The notes below the pieces were generated by a model. That model worked only from the letters and a program-made list of their open reading frames with translations. It searched no databases and was not told where the DNA came from. Positions 1 through 5,669 of a DNA stretch of 6,220 bases are shown one piece after another (position 1 is the stretch's first letter; every line of letters starts with the position of its first letter). Source of the DNA: Candidatus Alkanophagales archaeon (lineage in GTDB: Archaea; Halobacteriota; Syntropharchaeia; Alkanophagales; B39-G2); contig QMVQ01000101.1 of the NCBI GenBank assembly GCA_003661185.1, positions 1-6,220 of the forward strand. Direction: 5' to 3'. Made by a program: the position numbers and the translations under genes.

Positions 1-617
1 ATTTTGTTGTTGAGCGTGTGCTCAAGCTCTAACATTTTGACAACATCGTCGAGCATGCCGATCTCGTCCGTGAGTTCTAAAAGCGTGCGCACCTCTCCAT
101 CAAAGACCTTGGGGATGGAATCCACATACTGCGGCTTGTAAGCAGCTTTGATGCCATCGCTTCTGAGTTTTTCGAAGTAAGCCTGCAGCTCTGAACCTGC
201 AAAGCTCTTTACGACCTCATCCCAGCTTGCCTTCTCCTTGCCGAGATTAGGCTTTAACACGCCTGAGAGTATTTTGACAGCGGTGCTTTTTCCGATGCCG
301 TTCTGCCCGATTATCCCGATGACTCGCCCCTCTTTTGGAATCGGCAGCCCGTAGAGGACGAAGCCGTTCTTGCCGTAACGATGAACCTCTCCGCCTTTCA
401 GCTCCTCAGGCAAGCCGACTATCGAAATCGCACCGAACGGGCATTTTTTAATGCAAATCCCACACCCCTCGCAAAGCTCTTCCGAAATTACAGGCTTGCC
501 GCCATCATCGAGCACTATAGTTTCTTTGCCAGTCCTGACCATCGGGCAGTATTTCAGGCACTCCTGCGAGCATTTTTTCGGCTGGCACTTCTCACGCCGT
601 AGAACTGCGATTCTCAT
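1..617 (-). CDS. ABCE1/Rli1 ribosome-recycling ATPase, N-terminal part (3' end cut by window edge)
   Basis: This is the start of ABCE1 (Rli1, RNase L inhibitor), the cytosolic iron-sulfur ABC ATPase that splits ribosomes into subunits after termination. The frame is open for 205 codons to the left edge; the family is usually about 590-600 residues, so roughly two thirds lie outside. The N-terminal di-cluster ferredoxin domain is plain: Cys11, 16, 20 and 24, then a second motif CEGCGICIKKCP with Cys49, 52, 55 and 59. The first ABC domain follows with Walker A GQNGIGKST (104-112) and a Q-loop in YKPQYV (Gln163). The ATG at 617 is preceded by AGGTG at 623-627 with 5 nt spacing, which supports this start. 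A tRNA-Arg gene lies 30 nt upstream on the same strand, with a T/A-rich stretch between. Identification is secure; only the truncation at the window edge limits it. Confidence 0.96.
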   Translation of the reverse strand, partial: MRIAVLRREKCQPKKCSQECLKYCPMVRTGKETIVLDDGGKPVISEELCEGCGICIKKCPFGAISIVGLPEELKGGEVHRYGKNGFVLYGLPIPKEGRVIGIIGQNGIGKSTAVKILSGVLKPNLGKEKASWDEVVKSFAGSELQAYFEKLRSDGIKAAYKPQYVDSIPKVFDGEVRTLLELTDEIGMLDDVVKMLELEHTLNNK

Positions 618-622
618 TCCAA

Positions 623-627
623 CACCT
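623..627 (-). promoter_or_regulatory. Shine-Dalgarno site for ABCE1
   Basis: AGGTG on the minus strand, 5 nt before the ATG at 617. It fixes the ABCE1 start. Confidence 0.6.
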
Positions 628-635
628 GCCGCCGG

Positions 636-646
636 TAAATTAAAAG
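636..646 (-). promoter_or_regulatory. T/A-rich stretch between tRNA-Arg and ABCE1: TATA box and/or tRNA terminator
   Basis: On the minus strand this reads CTTTTAATTTA, directly after the tRNA 3' end. Its centre is about 24 nt upstream of the ABCE1 ATG. It could be an archaeal TATA element for ABCE1, a T-rich termination signal for the tRNA transcript, or both. The ABCE1 Shine-Dalgarno site implies a short leader, so the TATA spacing would be tight. The assignment is inferred from position and composition only. Confidence 0.35.
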
Positions 647-647
647 A

Positions 648-719
648 AGCCCCCGCCGGGATTCGAACCCGGGTCCGCGGCTCCGGAGGCCGCAAGGATA
701 TCCACTACCCCACGGAGGC
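648..719 (-). tRNA. tRNA-Arg (anticodon CCG, reads CGG)
   Basis: A 72-nt cloverleaf can be folded by eye on the minus strand. The acceptor stem pairs GCCTCCG with CGGGGGC (one G-U), discriminator U, no encoded CCA. The D arm contains AGTGGATA. The anticodon stem is GCGGC/GCCGC around the loop CTCCGGA, which puts U33 before the anticodon CCG (plus-strand 684-686). The variable loop is 4 nt. The T arm is CCGGG/CCCGG around TTCGAAT. No intron is seen. It sits between ABCE1 (same strand, downstream) and hypA (divergent). Confidence 0.95.
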
Positions 720-752
720 TGGCTTTTGGCTGTGGGTTCGTAGTAACCAATG

Positions 753-762
753 TCATTTAAGC
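753..762. promoter_or_regulatory. TATA-like element shared by tRNA-Arg (minus) and hypA (plus)
   Basis: An A/T-rich block, TCATTTAAGC on the plus strand and GCTTAAATGA on the minus, is the best TATA candidate in the divergent spacer. Its centre lies about 26 nt before the hypA ATG at 783, the distance expected for a leaderless archaeal transcript; no Shine-Dalgarno site precedes hypA. On the other strand it would place a start near 730, some 10 nt before the mature tRNA 5' end. A second A/T-rich run, AAAATAAAT at 771-779, is too close to hypA to be its TATA box but could serve the tRNA. Confidence 0.35.
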
Positions 763-782
763 GTTATGAGAAAATAAATCTG

Positions 783-1160
783 ATGCATGAGTTTTCAACG
801 ATGGCGGAGGTCGTACGGGTCGTGGAAGAAGAAGCTCGGCGGCGGAACGCAAGGGTCAAAGAGGTGCGTTTGGAGGTTGGCGAGCTCTCCTTCCTTTGCG
901 AGGAGCAGTTGAGGTTTGCGTTCGAGGTGTTGGCTGAGCAGTCGGACGTGCTGAGAGGCTCGAAGCTCGTCATCGAGAGCGTCAAGGCTGAAATTAAATG
1001 TGAGGGGTGCGGCTACGAGGGCGGCGTGCGCTACGCCGACGACTTCGCCTACCACTTCAGCCCACCGATCCTCCAATGTCCGGAATGCGACGGCTTCGAC
1101 GTGCGCATCGTGAAGGGACGAGGCTGCATAGTCAAGGAAATCGTAATAATAACGTCATGA
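783..1160 (+). CDS. hypA: Hydrogenase nickel-incorporation metallochaperone HypA
   Basis: HypA delivers nickel, with HypB, to the large subunit of [NiFe]-hydrogenases in the cytoplasm. The protein is 125 residues, the usual family length of about 110-140. It begins Met-His-Glu, and the N-terminal amine plus His2 are the family's nickel site. That decides the start at 783: the in-frame ATG at 750 would add 11 residues and bury His2. The zinc site is complete: CEGC (Cys73, Cys76) and CPEC (Cys99, Cys102). The middle has the expected VRLEVGELS and LRFAFEVL segments. No Shine-Dalgarno site is visible and a TATA-like element lies about 26 nt upstream, so leaderless translation is likely. No hydrogenase or other hyp genes occur in the window, so its client enzyme cannot be named. 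Confidence 0.95.
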   Translation: MHEFSTMAEVVRVVEEEARRRNARVKEVRLEVGELSFLCEEQLRFAFEVLAEQSDVLRGSKLVIESVKAEIKCEGCGYEGGVRYADDFAYHFSPPILQCPECDGFDVRIVKGRGCIVKEIVIITS

Positions 1161-1189
1161 TGTTCCTTAGTAGCGGCAGTCGTTAAACC

Positions 1190-1498
1190 TTAACGAGCGT
1201 GACGAACCTGGAATGGCATCACGTCCTCGAATCCAAAAATACATTTTGGTATTTTATTTGATAAGCCTGCTGGACCATGTCCGTCACCTACACATTTCGC
1301 GGCGTTATTCGTTTTCACTTCGAAATTGTCGAAGTATATGGCGAGAAACAGATTGAGTCCCCTTTAGTACATCCAGTATCCGACATCAATAATCCATTTC
1401 TGAAGCCACCTGAGCCTCGACGGTAGGAGCTTTTTCACGGGCTCCTCGTAATTTCCGACGACAAACGTCGCCTTCTTGCTTTGGCGATTACGACCTCC
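1190..1498 (-). pseudogene. Decayed protein-coding remnant of unknown family, minus strand
   Basis: The 570-nt gap between hypA and the OB-HD gene has no intact ORF, yet this minus-strand frame stays open for about 100 codons with one interruption, a TAA at 1364-1366. It ends at a TAA at 1190-1192. The translation looks protein-like: VGNYEEPVKKLLPSRL, then WIIDVGYWMY, the stop, and in the same frame LNLFLAIYFDNFEV, GDGHGPAGLSNKIP and GFEDVMPFQV. Plausible upstream continuations occur in other frames: FEAGEEVVIAKARR, LDDVSAFLVPEDLK, and RLEDKIRVHLLHALYF (about 1600-1550). Together they suggest a gene read from roughly 1700 down to 1190 with several frameshifts. I do not recognise the family. 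The alternative is a chance open frame; the upstream half also competes with a plus-strand reading at 1480-1618. Confidence 0.35.
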
Positions 1499-1618
1499 TC
1501 ACCAGCTTCAAATCTTCGGGAACGAGGAATGCGCTAACGTCATCGAGAAATAAAGAAAATAGAGGGCGTGGAGCAGGTGGACACGTATCTTGTCCTCAAG
1601 ACGATAAAGGGGGAATAT
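1480..1618 (+). pseudogene. Possible Lrp/AsnC-type RAM domain remnant with two frameshifts
   Basis: Joining three plus-strand frames gives a stretch resembling the ligand-binding RAM domain of archaeal Lrp/AsnC regulators. FGDYDLLTSFK is read from 1480, GNEECANVIEK from 1518 to a TAA at 1551, and IKKIEGVEQVDTYLVLKTIK from about 1550. The pattern G-x-YD-L-L followed by an amphipathic helix and I-x-GV-x-x-V-x-T-x-LVLK is typical of that fold. No good N-terminal half of the domain is seen upstream, and no helix-turn-helix. The same DNA also reads as a protein-like minus-strand remnant, and both cannot easily be right. I list it as a weak candidate only. Confidence 0.22.
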
Positions 1619-1702
1619 ACGGCTTTGGACTTGGTTTGGCGTCTTCGACGCTCGTGTTTTGCTGCTCACGCCTCGCATGCTCGATAGTCGCATCGACGAG
1701 AA

Positions 1703-1710
1703 GATTAAAA
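1703..1710 (+). promoter_or_regulatory. Candidate TATA box for the OB-HD / archaetidylserine synthase / MptD cluster
   Basis: GATTAAAA is centred about 24 nt upstream of the ATG at 1730, the spacing of an archaeal leaderless promoter. No Shine-Dalgarno motif precedes that ATG. It follows the degraded region, so it may be the first promoter of the three-gene cluster. Evidence is position and composition only. Confidence 0.35.
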
Positions 1711-1729
1711 CTTCAGAGACGAATGTTTA

Positions 1730-2746
1730 ATGATGAAAAAGAAATTCGTCAAGGACCTCAGAGAGGGCGAGGATGTGGATGATTTCTTTTTAGTTGTAGG
1801 GAAGGAGTTGCGGGAGTTCAAGACGAAGCCCGGCATTTTTCTGCAGTTGAAGCTCATGGACGGTACCGGAAGCATAACTGCGAGGTGCTGGGAGGGGGCT
1901 GAGGAGGTTTCTGCACTCGTGAGCGTCGGCGACGTCGTACAAATTAAAGGCACTGTTGAGTCTTTCCAAGACGAGCTTCAAATAATCTTCGAGCCTTACG
2001 ACATAAGCAAATGCGACGAGCTTTCGCCGCGGGATTTATTGCCGAAAACTGAGAAAGACGTGGATGGTTTGCTTTCCGAGATACGAGCGACGACGCTTTC
2101 TTTCGAGGACGAGCATTTGCGGCGGCTCGTGCTTTCGTTTCTCGACGACGAAGCCTTCGTTGCGAAGTTCAAGACGGCACCCGCCGCCAAAACGTATCAC
2201 CACCCCTACATCGGCGGGCTTATCGAGCATACACATGCAGTCATGAAAATCTGCGACTTGCTCGCCGAACTTTACGGCGAGCTTGACAGAGACTTACTGC
2301 TCACGGGCGCCATCCTGCATGACATCGGCAAGATTCGGGGCTACGAGTTTGAAAACATTATTGACGTGAGCGTGGAGGGCGGGCTTGTCGGGCACGTCCT
2401 TCTCAGTCTCGAAATGCTGAACGAGAAGCTCAAAGAGCTTTCAAGCTTGGGCTTGGGGCTGCCGGAGGAGCTTTGTTTGAAGCTGCGGCACTTAATCACA
2501 AGCCACCATTGCCATCGAAAGTGGGGCTCGCCGATAGAGCCGAGGTTCGCAGAGGCGAGCGCCTTGTGCTATGCGGACCTCCTTGATGCGAGGGTTAATG
2601 AGTTTTTGCGTGCGCAGAGCGAAGCTTTGCAGCAGCGAGAACAGCGGGAGGGCGAGGGCGTATGGAGCGACTTCAGCAAAAGCCTCCGCACTTTCCTTTA
2701 CCTCGGAGCAAGCAGTAAGGACGAAGACGGCGAGGGGGAAGAGTGA
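1730..2746 (+). CDS. OB-fold plus HD-domain protein, YhaM-like 3'-5' exoribonuclease family
   Basis: The order of domains matches the YhaM/CbfA family of metal-dependent 3'-5' exonucleases acting on RNA or single-stranded DNA. Residues about 1-95 form an OB-fold nucleic-acid-binding module (KLMDGTGSITARCW, then VVQIKGTVESF and ELQIIF). A linker leads to the HD phosphohydrolase domain at about 155-300. Candidate metal ligands are His167 in LIEHTHA, His197-Asp198 in AILHDIGK, His222, His259-His260 in ITSHH and Asp283. WGSPIEP (265-271) and YADLLDARV (281-289) match the family's C-terminal signature. The tail is acidic and probably disordered. Length (338) is close to the usual 310-330. Two ATGs are adjacent (1730 and 1733) and the choice is not resolved. 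It leads a cluster with the next gene 28 nt away. Family assignment is strong; the substrate is inferred from homologues. Confidence 0.88.
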   Translation: MMKKKFVKDLREGEDVDDFFLVVGKELREFKTKPGIFLQLKLMDGTGSITARCWEGAEEVSALVSVGDVVQIKGTVESFQDELQIIFEPYDISKCDELSPRDLLPKTEKDVDGLLSEIRATTLSFEDEHLRRLVLSFLDDEAFVAKFKTAPAAKTYHHPYIGGLIEHTHAVMKICDLLAELYGELDRDLLLTGAILHDIGKIRGYEFENIIDVSVEGGLVGHVLLSLEMLNEKLKELSSLGLGLPEELCLKLRHLITSHHCHRKWGSPIEPRFAEASALCYADLLDARVNEFLRAQSEALQQREQREGEGVWSDFSKSLRTFLYLGASSKDEDGEGEE

Positions 2747-2774
2747 TTTAGTAATACCGACAATGCAAAATTAA

Positions 2775-3440
2775 ATGGAAGAAGCGAGCATTTTAAGCCA
2801 GATAAGGTTGCCTGACCTTTTTAGTGTGCTCAATGCCCTTTTGGGATTTTCCGCGATACTCTGGGCAGTCATAGGCATGAAAGAAGCTTTACTTTTAATC
2901 CTGCTCGCAGCGCTCTTCGACGGTATAGACGGCGCCGTCGCACGTGGCTTCGAGCGCTCCGAGCTCGGTTTGTTTCTTGACTCCTTCGCAGACCTAATTT
3001 CCTTCGGCGTGGCGCCATCTTATATCGTCTACGTGGCGTTTCCGCACACGCTTACGTGCGTGTTCTGTGGCGCTTATGTCACGTGCGGAATGCTTCGCCT
3101 CGCCCGGTTCAACGCCACGTCTCTGAGATTGAGTATTGAGGGTTTTGAAGGCTTGCCGATAACCGCCGCTGGCATGTTTTTGTCTTTGTTGCTGCTGGCG
3201 GTTCCGCGCTTTGACGATTTCATCCTTTTCGTCGTCGTGCTTTTGATGGCAGTTCTGAGCGTCTTGATGGTTAGTAGGGTGAAATATCCAAAAGTTAATG
3301 GCGTCCCGCAGGCGTGCGGCGGCGCTCTTATCCTCATTCTTTTTGCGTTTTATGCATTCTCACTACCGCTTTCCTATCCGTCCGCAGTCCTTCTTGCATT
3401 AATAAGCATTTATGCGTGCTTACCTCTCTTGGGGAAGTGA
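2775..3440 (+). CDS. CDP-alcohol phosphatidyltransferase, probable archaetidylserine synthase
   Basis: A membrane enzyme of the CDP-alcohol phosphatidyltransferase family. Asp49, Asp52-Gly53, Ala56-Arg57, Gly65, Asp69 and Asp73 reproduce the catalytic pattern D-x2-DG-x2-AR-x7-G-x3-D-x3-D that binds the metal and the CDP-linked lipid. RLARFN (108-113) and EGLPITAAG (125-133) are hallmarks of the PssA (type II phosphatidylserine synthase) branch, which in archaea condenses CDP-archaeol with L-serine to make archaetidylserine. About six to eight hydrophobic segments span the 221 residues, for example near 22-46, 76-102, 131-144, 147-166, 181-196 and 202-218. It follows the OB-HD gene by 28 nt and is followed by MptD after 5 nt. 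No Shine-Dalgarno site precedes the ATG. Family is secure; serine as acceptor is inferred from the subfamily motifs. Confidence 0.88.
   Translation: MEEASILSQIRLPDLFSVLNALLGFSAILWAVIGMKEALLLILLAALFDGIDGAVARGFERSELGLFLDSFADLISFGVAPSYIVYVAFPHTLTCVFCGAYVTCGMLRLARFNATSLRLSIEGFEGLPITAAGMFLSLLLLAVPRFDDFILFVVVLLMAVLSVLMVSRVKYPKVNGVPQACGGALILILFAFYAFSLPLSYPSAVLLALISIYACLPLLGK
3433..3440 (+). promoter_or_regulatory. Shine-Dalgarno site for mptD, overlapping the upstream stop codon
   Basis: GGAAGTGA, a one-mismatch match to the archaeal anti-Shine-Dalgarno complement GGAGGTGA, sits 5 nt before the ATG at 3446. Its last three bases are the stop codon of the phosphatidyltransferase gene, so the two genes are probably translationally coupled. 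Confidence 0.6.
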
Positions 3441-3445
3441 AGTGA

Positions 3446-3802
3446 ATGTCGGGGGACGTTTCCGATAGGGATATTGCGGTCTTCGAGGCGGGAATAAAGC
3501 TCGGGGCGCTCTATCACCAGTTCATTGGGACGCCGCTGAGCCTTAAGACTATAAAGGTGGTTGAGAACGCCATTACGAGGAGTGTCTCCTTGCAACCCTA
3601 CGTGAAAGCCGTTAAAGTTGAAATAAATCGGGAAAAAGTTAGAGAGCGGACGACGAGGTTCGGTTACTGCGAGCTTTGCGGCGATATGCTCGACGTGTGG
3701 CTCGTCGTCGAGTATCGGGGCGTTGAGGTGCGAGCGAGGCTGAAATTCGATGGAGAATACCCGCTGATGTTTTTGGAGAGTGTGAGCGCCGCTGAGCCGT
3801 AA
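3446..3802 (+). CDS. mptD: Archaeal dihydroneopterin aldolase MptD
   Basis: MptD cleaves 7,8-dihydroneopterin to 6-hydroxymethyl-7,8-dihydropterin and glycolaldehyde, a cytosolic step in tetrahydromethanopterin synthesis. The 118-residue protein has the family's strong N-terminal signature, FEAGIKLGALYHQFIGTP at 13-30 with Glu14, His24 and Gln25, and the LQPYV motif (49-53) followed by VKVEI. The C-terminal half ends with YPLMFLESV. This corresponds to the small archaeal family typified by M. jannaschii MJ1585 and unrelated to bacterial FolB. A Cys75-x-x-Cys78 pair lies in the middle of the chain, possibly a metal or disulfide pair. The ATG at 3446 follows a good Shine-Dalgarno site. It is the last gene of the plus-strand cluster. 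Its presence supports a methanopterin-using archaeon. Confidence 0.85.
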   Translation: MSGDVSDRDIAVFEAGIKLGALYHQFIGTPLSLKTIKVVENAITRSVSLQPYVKAVKVEINREKVRERTTRFGYCELCGDMLDVWLVVEYRGVEVRARLKFDGEYPLMFLESVSAAEP

Positions 3803-3931
3803 AGCGTAAAGCCGTGAGCCGCTCGTGGTGAGCGAGGTGGCATAATGTGAAGCGGCTTGTGGAAGTTAAGAGTTTCGAGCCGTTGGAGCCTTACGAGCGG
3901 TTGAGGTGATGTTTCGGATTTGACAACATAG
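3803..3931. other. Convergent spacer between mptD and leuC/hacA
   Basis: 129 nt where the plus-strand cluster meets the minus-strand leuC. It contains a small stem, CGCTC/GAGCG with a 5-nt loop (3820-3834), and repeated GTGAGC words (near 3782, 3814 and 3828) that begin inside mptD. Neither is followed by a T-run on the plus strand, so I do not call a terminator. A tiny ORF lies at 3847-3909. Confidence 0.5.
3847..3909 (+). CDS. Tiny ORF (20 codons) behind a strong ribosome binding site; small peptide or truncated gene
   Basis: A GTG at 3847 is preceded by GAGGTGG (3834-3840) with 6 nt spacing, as good a Shine-Dalgarno site as any in the window. The peptide would be VKRLVEVKSFEPLEPYERLR (first residue Met if GTG initiates), charged and without a membrane segment, ending in TGA at 3907-3909. 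It could be a true small protein, the beginning of a gene whose remainder was lost, or chance. It would be the fourth gene of the plus-strand cluster, 44 nt after mptD. I do not recognise the sequence. Confidence 0.25.
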   Translation: MKRLVEVKSFEPLEPYERLR

Positions 3932-5197
3932 TTACGTCCTGCCCAAGGCTCTTGGGTCAGTTATTTTTCCTCTAATGGCACTCGCTGCCGCAGTTTCAGG
4001 ACTGCAGAGGTAGATTTCGGCATTGTTGTTGCCCATGCGACCTTTGAAGTTGCGGTTTTGTGTTGAAAGAGCGACGTCGCCGTCTGAAAGGGCGAACGTC
4101 CGTCCTATGCAAAACGAGCAGCTCGGCGGCACGAGCATGCCGCCCGCCTTCAAGAAAATCTCAACGAACCCCGCCTTCAATGCTTCGAGGAGCACTCTGC
4201 GGGACGCCGGGCATACGATTAATCTCACACCGCTCGCTACCCGCTGCCCCTTCAGAATTCGGGCGGCAGCCTGTAAGTCCTCAAGCCGCCCGTTCGTGCA
4301 AGAGCCGATGCAGACGACGTTCACCTCCAACCCTTCGACTTCAGAAACGCTTTTCACATTCTCGACACGGTGCGGGCACGCCACTTGCGGCTCCAGCTTC
4401 TCAGCTTCGATTACAAGCTCATCCGCATATCCCGCATCGGCATCAGGCTTAAGCTCACGAAACTCGTGCTCCCGCCCGTGTCTCCTTAAGAACTCCCGAA
4501 CTCGCTCGTCAGCGGCGCAAAGCCCGCATTTCGCTCCAACTTCGACCGCCATGTTCGAAAGCGTCGCCCTCGCCTCCACGCTCATTCTCTCAACGGCGTC
4601 GCCTGAAAATTCAACGCTCATGTAGGCAGCGCCGTCCTCGCCGATTTCCCCTATAAAACTGAGGAAAATATCCTTTGAAGAGACGTGTGGCGGAGGCTCG
4701 CCCTCCACTATGACTTTGAAGCTCTCAGGCACTTTCACCCAAGTTTTCCCGAACGCAAGGATGGCGGCGACATCCGTGGAACCCATACCTGTGGCGAATG
4801 CTCCAAGGGCACCGTGTGTCGTGGAGTGCGAGTCCGCACCCACGATTATCTTGAGCGGCGCCGCAAAATTTTCAAGAATTAGTTGATGGCAGATGCCGTC
4901 GCCATTCTCAAAGAGCATTATGCCGTTTTCCTCGGCGAACCTCCGCATGAAGGCGTGGACGTTCGCAGCCCGCTCCGAGGGCGGCGGCGTCGCATGGTCG
5001 CAAATTGCCACAACCTTCGAGGCGTCGAAAACCTTACGGACGCAAAGCTGTTCCATCTGTTGAATCGCCAGTGGCAGCGTTCCATCATGCGCAAACACCA
5101 AGTCCACGTCGAGCGTCAGAATCTCGCCAGTCTCTACGTCCCTCCCGAGGCGGGCGCTCAAAATTTTTTCTACCAACGTTTTACCTCTCTTGCTCAT
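3932..5197 (-). CDS. 3-isopropylmalate/homoaconitate dehydratase large subunit (LeuC/HacA type)
   Basis: A stand-alone aconitase-superfamily large subunit of 421 residues, the length of archaeal LeuC/HacA. It isomerises 2- to 3-isopropylmalate (leucine) or catalyses the matching homoaconitate step used for coenzyme B in methanogens. The [4Fe-4S] ligands are Cys300 in CIGSCTNGR and Cys360/Cys363 in CSFCIGR. Other family motifs are ICDHATPPPS, GDGICHQLILE, GADSHSTTHGALGAFATGMG and QNRNFKGRMG. The start at 5197 is chosen because GAGGTG (5203-5208) lies 5 nt upstream and MSKRGKTLVEKIL is the usual beginning; a start at 5224 would add 9 residues. The start overlaps the 3' end of mobB by 17 nt. No small subunit gene (leuD/hacB) is in the window, and substrate preference depends largely on that subunit, so LeuC versus HacA stays open. 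Confidence 0.92.
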   Translation of the reverse strand: MSKRGKTLVEKILSARLGRDVETGEILTLDVDLVFAHDGTLPLAIQQMEQLCVRKVFDASKVVAICDHATPPPSERAANVHAFMRRFAEENGIMLFENGDGICHQLILENFAAPLKIIVGADSHSTTHGALGAFATGMGSTDVAAILAFGKTWVKVPESFKVIVEGEPPPHVSSKDIFLSFIGEIGEDGAAYMSVEFSGDAVERMSVEARATLSNMAVEVGAKCGLCAADERVREFLRRHGREHEFRELKPDADAGYADELVIEAEKLEPQVACPHRVENVKSVSEVEGLEVNVVCIGSCTNGRLEDLQAAARILKGQRVASGVRLIVCPASRRVLLEALKAGFVEIFLKAGGMLVPPSCSFCIGRTFALSDGDVALSTQNRNFKGRMGNNNAEIYLCSPETAAASAIRGKITDPRALGRT

Positions 5198-5669
5198 CTT
5201 CACACCTCTTCTCTTCCATCCCAAAACTCATTTCAAAAATGTCAGAGCTAAGAAAAAGTCTCAGGACCTCTTTCACCTTCACATCCCTCCCCACATCCTC
5301 AGAATCCACCCTCACAACCACCCCCCTCAAATCTCCATCAAACTCGCCCACAAGTATCTTCGGCAAATCACTGTTCTTAAAGCCCTCCACGAGCACGAAG
5401 TCGAAGCCCTGCGCCTCGAACTCCTTAAGCAGCTCCTTTAGTCCCTTTTTCCGCTCAACACGCAACATCTTATCTCTTTTTATTTCTACGCCCACGACGA
5501 CGCTTGCTCCCGCGTCAAAAATGCGGTGCGTGTCCTTACCCGGAACGTCAAGCTCTTGCGCATGCTTTATACATGCTACCCGCCCGTAGCTCCGCAACTC
5601 CGAAACTAAACGCTCTATGAGTGCGGTTTTCCCCGAGTTCTTCTTCCCGACGACGCTTATGACTTTCAT
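5181..5669 (-). CDS. mobB: Molybdopterin-guanine dinucleotide biosynthesis adaptor MobB
   Basis: MobB is a GTP-binding P-loop protein that assists MobA in adding GMP to molybdopterin or tungstopterin, the cofactor of enzymes such as formylmethanofuran and formate dehydrogenases. The 162-residue protein begins MKVISVVGKKNSGKT, with the P-loop GKKNSGKT at 8-15. It then has the family's CIKHAQELD followed by GKDTHRIFDAGAS, and VLVEGFKNSDLPKI near residues 92-105. The ATG at 5669 is chosen because the family starts at this MKVI; a TTG at 5684 in frame would add five residues, most or all within the transposon end. A GGAG lies only 1 nt before the ATG, too close for normal initiation, so translation is probably leaderless. 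The 3' end overlaps leuC/hacA by 17 nt. The C-terminal tail is charged and Glu-rich. Confidence 0.9.
   Translation of the reverse strand: MKVISVVGKKNSGKTALIERLVSELRSYGRVACIKHAQELDVPGKDTHRIFDAGASVVVGVEIKRDKMLRVERKKGLKELLKEFEAQGFDFVLVEGFKNSDLPKILVGEFDGDLRGVVVRVDSEDVGRDVKVKEVLRLFLSSDIFEMSFGMEEKRCEDEQER
5203..5208 (-). promoter_or_regulatory. Shine-Dalgarno site for leuC/hacA, inside mobB
   Basis: GAGGTG on the minus strand, 5 nt before the ATG at 5197 and within the last codons of mobB. It fixes the start at 5197 and suggests coupled translation with mobB. Confidence 0.65.

Larger units (their letters stand above)
1161..1729. other. Gene-poor stretch between hypA and the OB-HD gene
   Basis: About 570 nt without an intact gene. 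Apart from the two overlapping degraded reading frames listed separately (1190-1498 minus, 1480-1618 plus) and an A/T-rich block just before 1730, I see no RNA gene, repeat array or transposon end here. Confidence 0.6.

Noticed and set aside
381..777. Plus-strand ORFs of 73 and 108 codons
   Set aside because: They run antisense to the clear ABCE1 ferredoxin domain and through the tRNA gene; their translations have no family features.
750..782. Upstream in-frame ATG for hypA
   Set aside because: HypA needs Met1-His2 at the true N-terminus for nickel binding, which fits only the ATG at 783.
764..1076. Minus-strand ORFs opposite hypA
   Set aside because: HypA with full metal sites explains this DNA; the opposite frames are mirror artefacts.
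3820..3834. Small hairpin after mptD as a transcription terminator
   Set aside because: The stem is only 5 bp and no T-run follows on the plus strand.
4023..4882. Several plus-strand ORFs up to 200 codons
   Set aside because: They are antisense to leuC/hacA, whose iron-sulfur and substrate motifs cover the same DNA; the translations are rich in Ser, Pro and Arg and have no recognisable motif.
5198..5224. Longer start for leuC/hacA
   Set aside because: The ATG at 5197 has a well-spaced Shine-Dalgarno site and gives the usual family N-terminus; the extension would place that site inside the coding region.
5005..5589. Plus-strand ORF of 194 codons across the leuC/mobB junction
   Set aside because: It lies antisense to two well-identified genes and has a Ser/Thr/Pro-rich low-complexity translation.
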